Source: Opitutaceae bacterium
Lineage (GTDB): Bacteria > Verrucomicrobiota > Verrucomicrobiia > Opitutales > Opitutaceae
DNA length: 64,000 nucleotides
Direction of reading: 5' to 3'
Assembly: GCA_002694885.1 (NCBI GenBank)
Contig: NZNM01000072.1
Span: 1-64,000 of the forward strand
Shown: positions 8,385-17,979 of the stretch, one piece after another
Layout of the letters: every line of letters starts with the position of its first letter
How positions within the stretch are numbered: the first letter of the stretch is position 1
Notes under the pieces: generated by a model
Told to the model about the DNA's origin: nothing
The model's database searches: none
The model's input: only the letters and a program-made list of their open reading frames with translations
Translations under genes and position numbers: made by a program

Positions 8385-9546
8385 CAGTAAGTTTCCGTTT
8401 GAAGGTTATCGCAAATCGAGCGCCGCCTTCGGATCGGTTCTCGGCAAGAATATCGCCACCGTGCCGCTGCATAATTCGGTGGCAGACGAAGAGCCCGATG
8501 CCGCTGGAAGACTCGCCACTGGTAGGCATATTCGAAGTACGGCCGAATCCCTTGAATAGCGCGTGGAATTCTTTTTCTGGAATCCCGGGTCCCTCGTCCT
8601 CGACTTTAAGGGTTACTGTAATATCATCGTCCTCGATGAGGAGTTTCACGTGAGTATCGCGATTGGAAAATTTGACCGCGTTGGAAATCAGGTTGTCGAT
8701 CACTCGGGATACAAGCTTCTCGTCAAGTTTAGCAGCTGTGTCTTTTGCTCGATTAACTTTCTCAAGTTGTATTCCCTTATTGGAGGCGTTTGCGGAATGC
8801 AGGGTGATAGCGTGGTCAATGAGTTCCTCAAACGATTGAACCTCTGGAGATAGAGGAATTTGCCCGGATTCGAACATAGACACGTCCATGAGATCTTCGA
8901 CCAGCGTTAGCATGCTTTCGGAAGCTTGAATTATGGTCGTAACCAGTTCTTTCTGGCCTTCTTTAAGCGGTCCGAATTTCTCGCTATCCAAATACTGGGA
9001 AATTCCGCGAATGGATACCAAAGGATTTCGCAAATCGTGGGACGCGACGCCGAGAAATTTGGTCTTTGACTCGTTTTGTTTATCCAGTTTTTGGATGCGG
9101 TCGAGAGCTTCCCTTTTTTGACGGTACTCGTCGATATGGTGCTCGACTCGACTAATCAGCTCTACTTGTCGCAATGGCTTTATGATGTAGTCATCGGCCC
9201 CCGCTTCGTACGCTTGGCTTAACGAGTCCATATTAGATAGGCCCGTGAACATAATAATCGGGATTTCTTCCAATCTGGGATTCAAACTAGCATACGAGCA
9301 AAATTCGATCCCGTCCATTTCTGGCATGATAATATCGCAGAGGATCAAGTCAGGGCGACTATCTTTCAGATATTCCAGGGCTTCTTCACCGGAACCAACG
9401 CCTGCGAAAGCGATTTTGGCCCGCTCAAGCGTCTTTTTTACCAGCTTTCTAGATAAATGGTCATCATCAACAACGAGAACAATGGGTGTTCTCGCACTTG
9501 ATGATACGGGTTCGGCCTAACCCGGCTGTGTTTCGATTTGCGGCAT
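8377..9546 (-). pseudogene. hybrid receiver-histidine kinase with in-frame nonsense codon
   Basis: From the ATG at 9546 (AAGGA ribosome site at 9555-9559, 8 bp away) the frame reads MPQIETQPG, then TAG at 9517-9519, then continues open to 8377. After the stop comes a full receiver domain: VLVVDDDHLSRK, LILCDIIMPEMDG with the phosphoacceptor Asp, and KPLR. A HisKA domain follows (FLGVASHDLRNPL, His acceptor) and a HATPase domain (DNLISNAVKFSN, DEGPGIP, SGIGLFVC). No ATG/GTG/TTG lies between the TAG and a TTG at 9348, which would start past most of the receiver. So the gene looks inactivated by one base change, unless the TAG is a sequencing error. It would be a cytoplasmic two-component sensor; it heads the decayed locus. 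Confidence 0.82.
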
Positions 9547-9554
9547 ACCAGCGT

Positions 9555-9559
9555 TCCTT
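9555..9559 (-). promoter_or_regulatory. ribosome binding site of the hybrid histidine kinase
   Basis: The minus strand reads AAGGA here, 8 bases before ATG at 9546-9544. It is the reason to place the original start upstream of the TAG codon at 9517-9519 rather than at the later TTG. Confidence 0.6.
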
Positions 9560-9727
9560 AGAGGAATCTATTTACGGTTGCTGAGTAGATCGGCACAGAC
9601 CGGTCTGGGTTTAGGCGGCGGTTCCTGGCTCGAGGAGCTTTCAGAATAGCGAGCCAGCATTTACGTGAGATTACGAAAAGGCTATTTGGTGGGCCGCTTT
9701 TGCTTGGAATCGGGTCATCGCTCCGCG

Positions 9728-10429
9728 CTAGCGACGCTTATTCCATTCGTCGGATTCGAATCGAGAGAGACAGTTCGCCGCGAATTCTTCATCCCATCCG
9801 GGCCAGGATACAAAGGATTTGTGAGCTTTGGCGGTGAGGGCTAATTCGTCGATGAAGGCGTTGTAGTAATCAGTCCAATCAACATTAGGCAGCGAAGGTT
9901 TCCAGATGGAGCCCTGCATGAGGTAGCCAGATTTTGTCCGCTTCTGAGCCGCGCCTGCAACCTTCGCGGAAAGATTGTCTAGGACTATGTCGTAGACTTC
10001 GGGTTTTTCGAAGCAAACACTGGGGACAGTACTGGTCGAAGCTTCTTCATTGAGCGCGACTTTGGCTCCAAGCGATTGCAATGCGCGAACGATGCACTGA
10101 TGAATGGATTTGTAGGTCTCGACAGGGGGTAGCGTTCCTAGTGGATGACCTGCAGGAATAATGAGAGAATAGGTCCAATCGTGTTGGTGGTCCACGACTC
10201 CGCCGCCAGTGGGTCTACGAATGAGGTCAGCGTTTCGAACCTGGATTTCAGATCGAGCGTATTGATGAGATTGGCTAAGCCCGAACGTGTAGGCCGGTCT
10301 TGACCAACTATAGTGGCGTAGGCGAATCGATTCTGGATTTGGATAGCGCTCCAGTAGCATGAAATCGCGGGCCATATTCTCGGCAGCTGACATGCGCGAA
10401 TTGGGTAGTATGTGCAAGTTCCATGTCAT
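9728..10429 (-). CDS. lipoate-protein ligase A / BPL-LplA family protein
   Basis: A 233-residue member of the biotin/lipoate protein ligase family. The hallmark RRPTGGGVVDH is at about 65-75 and a later KVAGAAQKRTKSG block corresponds to the lysine-containing substrate loop. NMARDF near the N-terminus is also typical (nMa.D). It should attach lipoate, octanoate or a similar group to carrier proteins; exact specificity is open. Start: ATG at 10429 gives the normal family N-terminus; a GTG at 10501 would overlap the upstream reductase gene by 28 bp. It is last in a minus-strand run after the RmlD-like and SixA genes. Confidence 0.8.
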   Translation of the reverse strand: MTWNLHILPNSRMSAAENMARDFMLLERYPNPESIRLRHYSWSRPAYTFGLSQSHQYARSEIQVRNADLIRRPTGGGVVDHQHDWTYSLIIPAGHPLGTLPPVETYKSIHQCIVRALQSLGAKVALNEEASTSTVPSVCFEKPEVYDIVLDNLSAKVAGAAQKRTKSGYLMQGSIWKPSLPNVDWTDYYNAFIDELALTAKAHKSFVSWPGWDEEFAANCLSRFESDEWNKRR

Positions 10430-10473
10430 GAAAAGATGTATACGTTTAATAGCTTTCGGCAATCGGCTAGAAT

Positions 10474-11391
10474 TTAAAAGGAATGGTACCAGTCTCGGCA
10501 CGGATTGGGGATTATAAGCGAGTCCAAATGCTCTTTAAATGCGGCTGGTTGCGTCTTTAGTTGGCCTGCAAGAGGATTCATTTCGAGGGTCAGGTCTGGT
10601 GGCCGCTGCGAAAATCTTGGATTGCCGGAAAGCTGGGCCTTTTCAATTAGCGAGCAAGGCAATCCAAAGTGGTCGAGTAGTTGTTCTCCAATCTGAAAGC
10701 GTGAAAGCCGTTCTTTTCCAGCCCAATGAAGGATTCCCCTGAAATCGTTTCGCTCGCATAGCTCTACTAGGGCGGTGGCAATATTTTCAGTTGAGCAAGG
10801 CTGCCGAAACTCGTCGACGAACAGGGCGGGGCGTTTACCTTCGCTTAGCGAGCCAAGGAGTTGCTCGTGCACGCTCCGGTTTCCTCGAGGGCTATTGCCA
10901 CTCAGCAGAGGTATTCGAACAATGGATGCAAATTCGGCAGCGAATTTTAGAGAGCGCTCCTCGGACTCGGCTTTATGTGAGCCGTACAGAGAAGTTGGCG
11001 AAACAGGATCGTCGACTCGGTAAGGCGGGTTCTTCCCATCGAAAACCTGATCTGTCGATACGTGAATGAATCTAGCGAATAGGTGCTTAGCTAGGAGGGC
11101 CAGTTTTTCAGGCAGATCGACGTTGATACGCTTACTGAGCTCTGGGCTCCTTTCGCATTGGTATGGAGTGGATAGAGCCGCGCAATTGACAATTGCGTCT
11201 GGAAAGGTTTCCAGGACATTCGCTTCTACGGCGGCCAAGTCGGAGAGATCGACAGATTTTTGTACGGAGAGTCCTTCTAAGGGGGCGGAGTATGAACCTG
11301 TAATGCCAAGGACCTCATGGGATCGCTGACTGGCTGCTTGGGCAAACGCGCTCCCAAGCAATCCCGAAGCACCTGTCAGAAAAATTTTCAC
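10474..11391 (-). CDS. RmlD-like NAD(P)-dependent sugar-nucleotide reductase (SDR)
   Basis: A 305-residue extended SDR. TGASGLLGS is the Rossmann motif, followed by VNCAALS, VSTDQVFDG and catalytic YGSHK (YxxxK). The DQVFDG and TSLYG blocks are typical of dTDP-4-dehydrorhamnose reductase. The C-terminal substrate part includes PCSTENIA, like the RmlD 'P.s..dlA' motif. Whether the substrate is really dTDP-4-keto-rhamnose is uncertain since no rmlABC genes are nearby. Start: GTG at 11391 begins directly with KIFLTGASG; TTG at 11415, adjacent to the upstream stop, is the alternative. Lies 24 bp after the SixA gene. Confidence 0.78.
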   Translation of the reverse strand: MKIFLTGASGLLGSAFAQAASQRSHEVLGITGSYSAPLEGLSVQKSVDLSDLAAVEANVLETFPDAIVNCAALSTPYQCERSPELSKRINVDLPEKLALLAKHLFARFIHVSTDQVFDGKNPPYRVDDPVSPTSLYGSHKAESEERSLKFAAEFASIVRIPLLSGNSPRGNRSVHEQLLGSLSEGKRPALFVDEFRQPCSTENIATALVELCERNDFRGILHWAGKERLSRFQIGEQLLDHFGLPCSLIEKAQLSGNPRFSQRPPDLTLEMNPLAGQLKTQPAAFKEHLDSLIIPNPCRDWYHSF

Positions 11392-11415
11392 GGATCGCGA
11401 ATCGTGTACCGCCAA

Positions 11416-11901
11416 CTATTTAAATAGGCGATGATGCAAATGCCATTCAATTTGCCAAGGCGTCGCTTGAGGGCCGACTTTCAAACGTTTCAGGCAGAGT
11501 ATAGAGGCTTTTTGGAAGACGACGCACTCCAATGTTTGCATTCCTGTGATGAGATGAGCTGCCAAGCTGGAAAGATTGGGTTCGTGCCCGACAACCATGA
11601 GGTCATGCGTCGAATCATCAACGATTTCCGCTGCTGCTATCGGGTCGTCGAATGGCCGTAAGCCATCGACTGTTTTTAACGGAGCAGACAGCTCGAGCCC
11701 ATCGGCGAGCTGCTGAGCGGTTTCGATTGCCCGTTTTAAATCGCTGTGCCAAATCTCGTTAGGCGCGACCAACGACTTTCCTCTAAGCGCCTGGCAAAGG
11801 CGGTCGATTTGACGTTCGCCTTTTTGGCTTAAAGGTCGATCTTCATCCGGCTCTGCGGTTGAGGCATGGGCGTGTCTGACGATATGCAAGATTTGCTGCA
11901 T
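11416..11901 (-). CDS. SixA-like histidine phosphatase
   Basis: A 161-residue single-domain histidine phosphatase. RHAHAS near residue 8-13 carries the catalytic His (RHG/RHA motif) and VVGHEPNL near residue 105 the second His. These match SixA, the phosphohistidine phosphatase that acts on HPt domains of phosphorelays. The length is normal. It is first in a run followed closely by the RmlD-like gene; no functional link is evident. Substrate is inferred from family only. Confidence 0.85.
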   Translation of the reverse strand: MQQILHIVRHAHASTAEPDEDRPLSQKGERQIDRLCQALRGKSLVAPNEIWHSDLKRAIETAQQLADGLELSAPLKTVDGLRPFDDPIAAAEIVDDSTHDLMVVGHEPNLSSLAAHLITGMQTLECVVFQKASILCLKRLKVGPQATPWQIEWHLHHRLFK

Positions 11902-12115
11902 GAAGGTGACGGGTCAGGTTTCAAGAAATGATTGAATTTGGATGCGGGCGAGTTCCGATTGTTGAAACACGGTCTTGAAGCTGCCAAAGGAAAAAAGCGA
12001 GCCATTAGATAAATCGACACGAATGTGGCGTGGGCAAGTCCGAAGGGTAAAATGGTTACCCTAGTTTAGGAAGCTTTTGAGGGGACACAGTTAATTGGGC
12101 AGCTCTTGTGTGGCG

Positions 12116-13171
12116 TTACATGCCATTTTGTTGGTTAGCGTAGCGAAGAAATGTTTCCATACCTTGTTTCATGGATACGCGAGGGTGGTAGGAGAGGTCA
12201 CGTTTGGCGGCAGCGATGTCGAACCAGTGATCTTTGGCAAGCTCGGAAGCTACGAAACGAGTCATGGGAGGTTCGCCTTTTAGTCTTAGGGCTTTCCATA
12301 CGGTTTCCATCAGTCGACCAATGGATATGGCGCGATCGAAGCTTACACTCTTTTCGAGTCGCGGAATTTCATGCAATTCTAGAAGCTCATTGATCCAATT
12401 CCAAAGAAATATGGGTTCGTCATTAGTTATGAAATACGATTTGCCGCCAGGATTATTTACTGCATTATCGAGACTAAATTCAGCTAAGAGATGAGCATCT
12501 ATGACGTTTTCGATGTAGGTCAGATCGACGCGATTTGATCCGTCTCCAACGATTCGCAGTCTCCCTTTGCGAGCTCGATCGATCACTCTGGGGATGAGAT
12601 TGGCATCACCGGGCCCCCATATAAGGTGAGGTCTCAATGCAACGGTTTTCAAGTAGCCAGGAGCCTGACCGTGAGCGTCTAACACGGCCTTTTCCGCTAT
12701 CGCTTTGGTGGCGGGATAGGGGCACGGAATGTCTGCTCCATAAGGCAACGATTCATCAGCCCCGGAAAGTGATTGCCCATTGAATACGACGCTGGGTGTG
12801 CTGGTGTAGATAAGTTTAGCTACTTCGAAATCACGACAGCCATTGATTATCGCTTGGGTTCCCTCGACGTTCGCTTCGCGGAATTCCGACATAGACCCCC
12901 AAATGCCAACTTTAGCCGCCGTGTGGAATACTGTATCCATACCGCTGCAGGCATCGCGAGCCGCGCGTGCGTCTCCGAGGTCGACGTATTTCATTTCCAC
13001 TCCCAGAGCCTCAAGTTCGGGCTGTTGGCTGCGACAAAGTCCGGAAACCTGACAGCCCTGCCCAATTAGCCTGCGAATCAAGCGACCGCCGACGAATCCG
13101 CTGGCGCCTGTGACCAGGACGTTGCGAGGATCGAGGTTGGGTGGCCCTTTGCTTGAGGTCGTATCCTCCAT
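12116..13171 (-). CDS. oleD: OleD-like 2-alkyl-3-oxoalkanoate reductase (SDR/3-beta-HSD type)
   Basis: A 351-residue NAD(P)-dependent reductase. TGASGFVGG is the cofactor motif, YPATK carries the catalytic Tyr-Lys. Several blocks are characteristic of OleD rather than generic epimerases: HTAAKVGIWG, YTSTPSVVFNG, ALRPHLIWGPGD, NLIPRVIDRARKG and MTRFVASELA. OleD reduces the beta-keto acid made by OleA to a 2-alkyl-3-hydroxy acid, the substrate of OleC, in long-chain olefin synthesis. A strong OleC lies 7 kb away at 20409. OleA and OleB are not in the window. Divergent from the unknown gene at 13226. Confidence 0.8.
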   Translation of the reverse strand: MEDTTSSKGPPNLDPRNVLVTGASGFVGGRLIRRLIGQGCQVSGLCRSQQPELEALGVEMKYVDLGDARAARDACSGMDTVFHTAAKVGIWGSMSEFREANVEGTQAIINGCRDFEVAKLIYTSTPSVVFNGQSLSGADESLPYGADIPCPYPATKAIAEKAVLDAHGQAPGYLKTVALRPHLIWGPGDANLIPRVIDRARKGRLRIVGDGSNRVDLTYIENVIDAHLLAEFSLDNAVNNPGGKSYFITNDEPIFLWNWINELLELHEIPRLEKSVSFDRAISIGRLMETVWKALRLKGEPPMTRFVASELAKDHWFDIAAAKRDLSYHPRVSMKQGMETFLRYANQQNGM

Positions 13172-13225
13172 GTCAACTGAGGCTTGCGTGTGTTCTCAGG
13201 CTGTCAAGTATCCGCGTCTCAAGCT

Positions 13226-13933
13226 ATGGCAACGCACGACCAGAATTCGGGGAAGGATCTTATTACCCGCATATCGTTCGTGGGAATGGAAGAAGGCCAG
13301 GTTAAGCGTTTCCCCGACTTTGATAAACGTCTGCATACAGCGCCGAAGTTCGCTAGCGATCGAGCCCAGCAGTTCCTTGGACGACTGGCGGGGCCTGACT
13401 TGAATGAGTGGGGAGAGGAGCTATTTGCCGCTTTTAGGGAAGCGATGGGGTATCGGCGCAAGGAAATCGCGTTTGTTTCGGAAGGCGGGACAGGTCGGGT
13501 TGAGAGCAAGGATTTCACCGTGGAAAGGCGATATTCGCTGATAGAAGATAGGCCGGATTGCTATTCGGTAGAGACGGAATTGCTGGAAATAGGTAGCGCA
13601 AATTTACTGGAAGACGCTTCCTTCAATGGAGCGATGGGGCCGCTGTTCGAATGTATGCGTTGCCTTTTCTCAAAAAGCGTCTCGGTAGAAGGAATCATCG
13701 ATGGGCTGGAAGAGGCAAGCGACCGAGGATTATCCATAGAGTATCCATCGAGTTGCGAATATTGTGACGCCCGTATCGAAAACATGAATGCGATATTCAG
13801 ATTCGATGCGGTTTCTCTGGAAATCAGATTTCCTGGCTTCGGTACTCCCGGACAGCTCGTCGAATCTTATCGAGGACTGATAGAAAACCTGGGAGGTGCC
13901 TGGCCGATAGAAGATGTCCTGCCATTATTGTAA
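13226..13933 (+). CDS. uncharacterised protein
   Basis: A 235-residue cytoplasmic-looking protein; no signal peptide or membrane helix. I do not recognise the family. The N-terminal third is charged with a pattern FPDFDKRLHT; the middle holds YRRKEIAFVSEGGTGRVESKDF; a CxxC-type pair (CEYCDARI) occurs near residue 197. The ATG at 13226 is preferred to the GTG at 13184, which would put the start 12 bp from the divergent oleD start. It ends 44 bp before the convergent cotransporter remnant. Codon use looks like its neighbours, so it is probably a real gene. Confidence 0.6.
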   Translation: MATHDQNSGKDLITRISFVGMEEGQVKRFPDFDKRLHTAPKFASDRAQQFLGRLAGPDLNEWGEELFAAFREAMGYRRKEIAFVSEGGTGRVESKDFTVERRYSLIEDRPDCYSVETELLEIGSANLLEDASFNGAMGPLFECMRCLFSKSVSVEGIIDGLEEASDRGLSIEYPSSCEYCDARIENMNAIFRFDAVSLEIRFPGFGTPGQLVESYRGLIENLGGAWPIEDVLPLL

Positions 13934-13977
13934 AAGTCGTAGGATACGGTCGGGGTCTACTATTTAAAATGCGTTCT

Positions 13978-15500
13978 CTACTCGTGCGGGAGCGATTGGA
14001 GTATATTCCGTGAGTGGTTGGCGATTCTTTCGAACGTATTGATAATTTCGATATAGATGAGTTCTGCGTAGATGCCAGAATCGTGATTGATCATCCGATT
14101 CACGGCCCGTTTTCGCAGCGCGATTCGGTTTTCGTCGATCTGCTTTTCCAAATCGAAAGCCATTTCAATGTCTGACGGTGCGACTTTTGATTCCAGTCGC
14201 GATAGGTAGAGATCTATAAATCGTTGGATGCTTTCCCCGAATTCGAGGATATCATCTTCGATTTCCTGGGTGACGAACTGATTTTCCTTATAGCGTTCGG
14301 CGGCCCGATTGGTAAGTCGATTGCAACAATCGCAAACTGCCTCCAGCTCTGCGACAACTCTTAAGTATTGGGTGGCTTCTCGCCGCGTTTCATCGCTTAG
14401 CTGATCGGAGGCGCAATGGGTCATGAATTCGAACAGCTCCGTCGTCACTGCGTTGCTCTCGGCCTCCATTGCTCGCAGTTGTTCTACTTTCTTAGATAAA
14501 TCCTGATGCGGCTTGCTGTAAATATAGAGGAACTGGTCGAACATGCTCTTGTTCAATTCCCCGAGTTTCCTAATCGCTTGCTGGGCTTCGGAAAAATTAA
14601 GTTCGCCCGAACCCCAAGAGGCCGTGTCCAAATACTTGAAATGGGACAGTTTTCTTTCCGGCCTTTCCTTGACCATCCACTCGACTAGGGAAGCGATCTT
14701 CGGGACGAAAGCTATCAGAAGCGAAATATTGACCAGGTTGAATAGGGTGTGGAATAAAGCCAGATGATTGGGGAGGCCATCGGAGCTGCCTGGCAACCCG
14801 GGCATTAGGTGATCCACCAACGATATAAATGGGTAGAACAGGATCAGCATCCAGATCACGCCTACAATGTTGAATATAAAGTGGGCTCGAGCAGCGCGCT
14901 TGGCTGCGGTATTGGCGGTTAGCGAGGCCAAATAAGCGGTAATCGTGGTGCCGATGTTTTCGCCCAGGATAATTGCCGCGGCTTGCGGGTAATCGATCCA
15001 TCCATTGTAAGCCATGGTGAGAGTGATGGCGCCAGCGACTGAAGAGGATTGGACGATGACGGTCAGAACGACCCCGAAAAACAGGAAGATGAGGACTGAA
15101 CCGAAGCCGTAATCGCCAAATGAGGCTACCTATTCCAAAGCTTCGGGATTGCTGTTGATGTCTGCAACGGAGTTTTTGAGGAGGTTTAGCCCCATGAAAA
15201 GCAGCCCAAATCCGGTCCAGAAATTCCCGATGCCCTTCAGGCGATCGCCTGCATGAGAGACAGCAGACGGGCATGAACAAAACTGACCACCATCACGGTA
15301 GTCGCCGATGAGGATTGGACGAGACATGTGACGAGGAATCCGGTAGTGACTCCCGCGAGCCGGTTTCCAGTCATCGATCTGAGGATGTTGCGGAGCCGTT
15401 CTCCAGAAATCTTCTGGATGGATTCGCTCATTAAGCGCATTCCGAACAGGAATACGCCGAGACTACCGAGGATCAGAAAAAAGAGGGAAATGTAGTGCGC
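13978..15500 (-). pseudogene. Na/Pi cotransporter (NptA-like) with PhoU-type tail, degraded
   Basis: Three pieces of one NptA-type gene line up. Piece 1 (15500-15237) reads LGSLGVFLFGMRLMSE, MTGNRLAGV and QSSSATTVMVVSFV, then stops at LMQAIA. Piece 2, in another frame (about 15250-15133), resumes at KGIGNFWTGFGLLFMGLNLLK; the 'GANIGTT' region expected between them, some 50-60 codons, is missing. An in-frame TAG at 15130-15132 (probably a former Trp codon) then interrupts before VIVQSSSVAGAIT and GENIGTTITAYLA. The C-terminal half, with a coiled PhoU-like domain, is intact to 13978. Upstream of 15440 there is no good start codon before a TAA at 15501-15503. At least two independent lesions mean a non-functional phosphate transporter. 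Confidence 0.85.
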
Positions 15501-15707
15501 TTAGGAGAGAGGAAATGTGTTCGAAACCCAAAAGACTGCTTTGCCAGGGGAGGCAAATTAAAATTTGGTGAAATCTGACCGGCTTTCTTAGAGATCCGAC
15601 TTGCGGCTACCGAGTGCCGAGGGTGTTGACGGAAGCGAATTGAACGATTTTGTGAATAAGAAAGGGGGCTTTGTTCGTCTATACGTCAAAGAAATCTAAA
15701 CAGTACT

Positions 15708-16109
15708 ATGAGAAAACAAATATTTTCCTTGTTCGCGATTATGGCCTTTACCGTAGGAGCTTTTGCCGAAGGCCTTTTCATTAACGGAGATTTCGATGCT
15801 GCGAAAAAGGCGGCCAAAGCTGGAGACAAGCTGGTGATGATCGATTTCAAGGCGGATTGGTGTGGGCCCTGCAAAATGCTGGACCGGACGACTTGGAGCG
15901 ATGAAGAAGTGATCGGCTCGGTCCAGGAAAAGGCGGTCGCGGTGAAGATCGATGTAGATCAGAATGGGGATCTCGCTTCCAAGTATGGTATTCGATCTAT
16001 TCCTACAATCATCTTTACAGATGCCAATGGGGAGGAAGTGTCGCGTTTTATCGGCTATCGAGATGCCGAGGGATTTTTGAAGGAACTGGATCGGATCGGG
16101 AATTCCTGA
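15708..16109 (+). CDS. exported thioredoxin-family protein
   Basis: A 133-residue protein with a signal peptide (residues 1-20, ending AFA) and one thioredoxin domain. The redox motif WCGPC is at 51-55 after FKAD, and the cis-Pro loop is RSIPTIIF. It should act in the periplasm as a disulfide reductant or in cytochrome maturation, similar to DsbD-gamma or thiol:disulfide interchange domains. No partner such as DsbD is adjacent. Length and start are normal. Confidence 0.88.
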   Translation: MRKQIFSLFAIMAFTVGAFAEGLFINGDFDAAKKAAKAGDKLVMIDFKADWCGPCKMLDRTTWSDEEVIGSVQEKAVAVKIDVDQNGDLASKYGIRSIPTIIFTDANGEEVSRFIGYRDAEGFLKELDRIGNS

Positions 16110-16213
16110 TTCGCGACGGGCTTTCCGTTCTTGCGTTAGCGCCTGGGCTTTGGCTATTTCGAGCGATCATCCCGTAATTGGGAAACGCACGAAAACCATC
16201 AAAGCTGTCACAT

Positions 16214-17371
16214 ATGAGCGATACTGAGGCGCTGTCCCAATCCGATTCGGAGCCAGCATACGGCAAAAGCAATCCGTTTCCAGCTCCGCTATTGAAGAAA
16301 TATAATCTGAATGGGGAGGGTTCTGCTAAAGAGACTTTCCACGCGGAAATCTCCCTCGTGGGGTCGGAATTGTCCTACGAGGCGGGCGACTCCCTTGCCG
16401 TTGTTCCGGAAAACGCCCCCGACTTGGTAGCTGATTTCCTGCAGGCGACGGGCTTGGATGGAACACAATCTGTAACGATCGACGAGCGCTCAATGACTCT
16501 TCAGCAGGCTTTGCGAGACAAGTTCGATCTGCGTATTGTAACGAAAGTCGTGCTCACCAAGTACGCCAAGCTTCGCGGGAACGACGAGCTTCTTGAAAAC
16601 TGTGGCGATCGCGAGTGGGTTAAAGAATACGCTTGGGGTCGCGATTGGGTAGACGTTGTTAAAGAGTTCCCGGGAGAGGGACTGGTTGCGGAAGACTATT
16701 TCAGCTTCCTGCGGCCGCTGGCAGCTCGGTTGTATTCAATTGCCTCTAGTCTGAAAGCCCACCCTGGCGAAGTCCATTTGACAGTGGGGGCTGTGAGGTA
16801 CGAGGCATTCGGGAGGGCGAAAAAAGGGGTCTGCTCGACCTTCATCACTGATATGTGGGACGAGGGCGGAACCGCGGGTGTCTATTTTCATCACAACAAG
16901 AATTTCAAATTACCCAAAGATGGCTCCGTTCCCATCATTATGGTGGGTCCTGGCACGGGAATCGCGCCGTTTCGGGCCTTCATTGAAGAACGTATCGCAA
17001 CCGGAGCGAGTGGAAAGAATTGGCTCTTTTTCGGAGATCAGCATGAAGCGACGGACTATCTCTATCAATCCGAGTGGGACTCCTACTTGGCGCAGGGACA
17101 CCTGCATCGTGTAGACCTGGCCTTTTCTAGGGATCAGGAAAACAAGATCTACGTACAGGACCGTATGCGCGAGAATGCTGCCGAGCTATGGAGTTGGATC
17201 TCAGATGGAGCCTATTTCTACGTTTGCGGGGACGCGAGCCGCATGGCTCAGGACGTGCACCAAGCTCTCATCGACATAGCCGCCGAATACGGGGGCATGG
17301 AAGAATCAGATGCGGCTGCCTACGTAAAGCAGATGCAGAAGGAAAAACGCTACGGTCGCGACGTCTACTAG
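16214..17371 (+). CDS. CysJ-like flavoprotein reductase (FAD/NADPH domains only)
   Basis: A 385-residue diflavin-reductase-type protein without the N-terminal flavodoxin domain. FAD-binding RLYSIASS is at 172-179, GVCSTFITD follows, the NADPH-binding GPGTGIAPFR is at 245-254, and CGDASRMAQDV is at 338-348. The C-terminal aromatic stack ends RYGRDVY. Such short forms are annotated as sulfite reductase subunit alpha in this phylum and probably pass electrons from NADPH to a sulfite reductase or another acceptor. No CysI hemoprotein is next to it. ATG at 16214 is preferred over an upstream in-frame GTG-type start. Confidence 0.82.
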   Translation: MSDTEALSQSDSEPAYGKSNPFPAPLLKKYNLNGEGSAKETFHAEISLVGSELSYEAGDSLAVVPENAPDLVADFLQATGLDGTQSVTIDERSMTLQQALRDKFDLRIVTKVVLTKYAKLRGNDELLENCGDREWVKEYAWGRDWVDVVKEFPGEGLVAEDYFSFLRPLAARLYSIASSLKAHPGEVHLTVGAVRYEAFGRAKKGVCSTFITDMWDEGGTAGVYFHHNKNFKLPKDGSVPIIMVGPGTGIAPFRAFIEERIATGASGKNWLFFGDQHEATDYLYQSEWDSYLAQGHLHRVDLAFSRDQENKIYVQDRMRENAAELWSWISDGAYFYVCGDASRMAQDVHQALIDIAAEYGGMEESDAAAYVKQMQKEKRYGRDVY

Positions 17372-17498
17372 CAGTCAATTCACGCTTTTTTAAAAATTCC
17401 GGGAATAAGGATCCGGACTCGCGACTCTCTTCATAAGCAGGGCTCACGGCACGGTGCCGCTTGGGCTAAAACTGCGAAGGTTAACCCTCAAAGTTAAT

Positions 17499-17837
17499 AT
17501 GCTTATGAAAACACTACATCGATTCGCTCCGATAGCCTGCCTGGCCGGAGCTCTTTCCCTTACGGGTGCTTTTGCTTCCGCGACTAATGTGGAAATTACA
17601 TTCGAAAACTTCAGTAGCGCAGGAGGTGTTTGGAACACACCTTTGTTTTTAGGGTTCCACAACGGATCTTTCGACACTGCGGATCTTATGGTGGCAGCTT
17701 CTGCTTCGGTTGAACTCATCGCGGAAGAAGGGGATCGAGGGAACCTCTTAAATGATATCTCAATGGTTCCTGGCGCAAAATCAGCAGTGCTGTTAGGAGA
17801 CGACGCGCGATCCGCTTTATCCATTGAGACGCGATAG
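17499..17837 (+). pseudogene. spondin-domain secreted protein, truncated
   Basis: A 112-codon frame starts with a signal peptide (RFAPIACLAGALSLTGAFASA) and continues into a spondin-like domain: NVEITFENFSS, then NTPLFLGFHNGSFDTADLM and ELIAEEGDRGNLL, close to the family pattern 'TP.w.gfHdGsFd...AEdG'. It stops at TAG (17835-17837) right after GDDARSALSIETR. Bacterial spondin proteins usually run on for another 80-100 residues, and I find no continuation in other frames. So it is probably a 3'-truncated remnant, though a short functional protein cannot be excluded. The break is at a TAGCTA palindrome. Confidence 0.55.
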
Positions 17838-17979
17838 CTATGCCCAGTTAGCCTTCAGTTGGTACTGGTAAAAGAGGCGGCCGATTGTCTCCCAAAGAGC
17901 ACCTGCGAGATTGGCGTTGCTCCTACCCTAAAAACGAGATCGTTTCGTTGTTGCGCGACCCAAAATAGGGCTTGGTAAA

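Noticed and set aside
12045..12061. GGGTAA-AATGG-TTACCC hairpin downstream of oleD
   Set aside because: No U-tract on either strand; could be an operator or chance, not enough to call.
14597..15280. 227-codon minus-strand frame across the cotransporter
   Set aside because: Different frame from the NptA-like sequence; Arg/His-rich composition typical of a shadow frame.
17838..17912. Minus-strand stretch reading AGALWETIGRLFYQYQLKANWA
   Set aside because: Protein-like but only about 25 codons, with an in-frame stop upstream; too short to name as a remnant.
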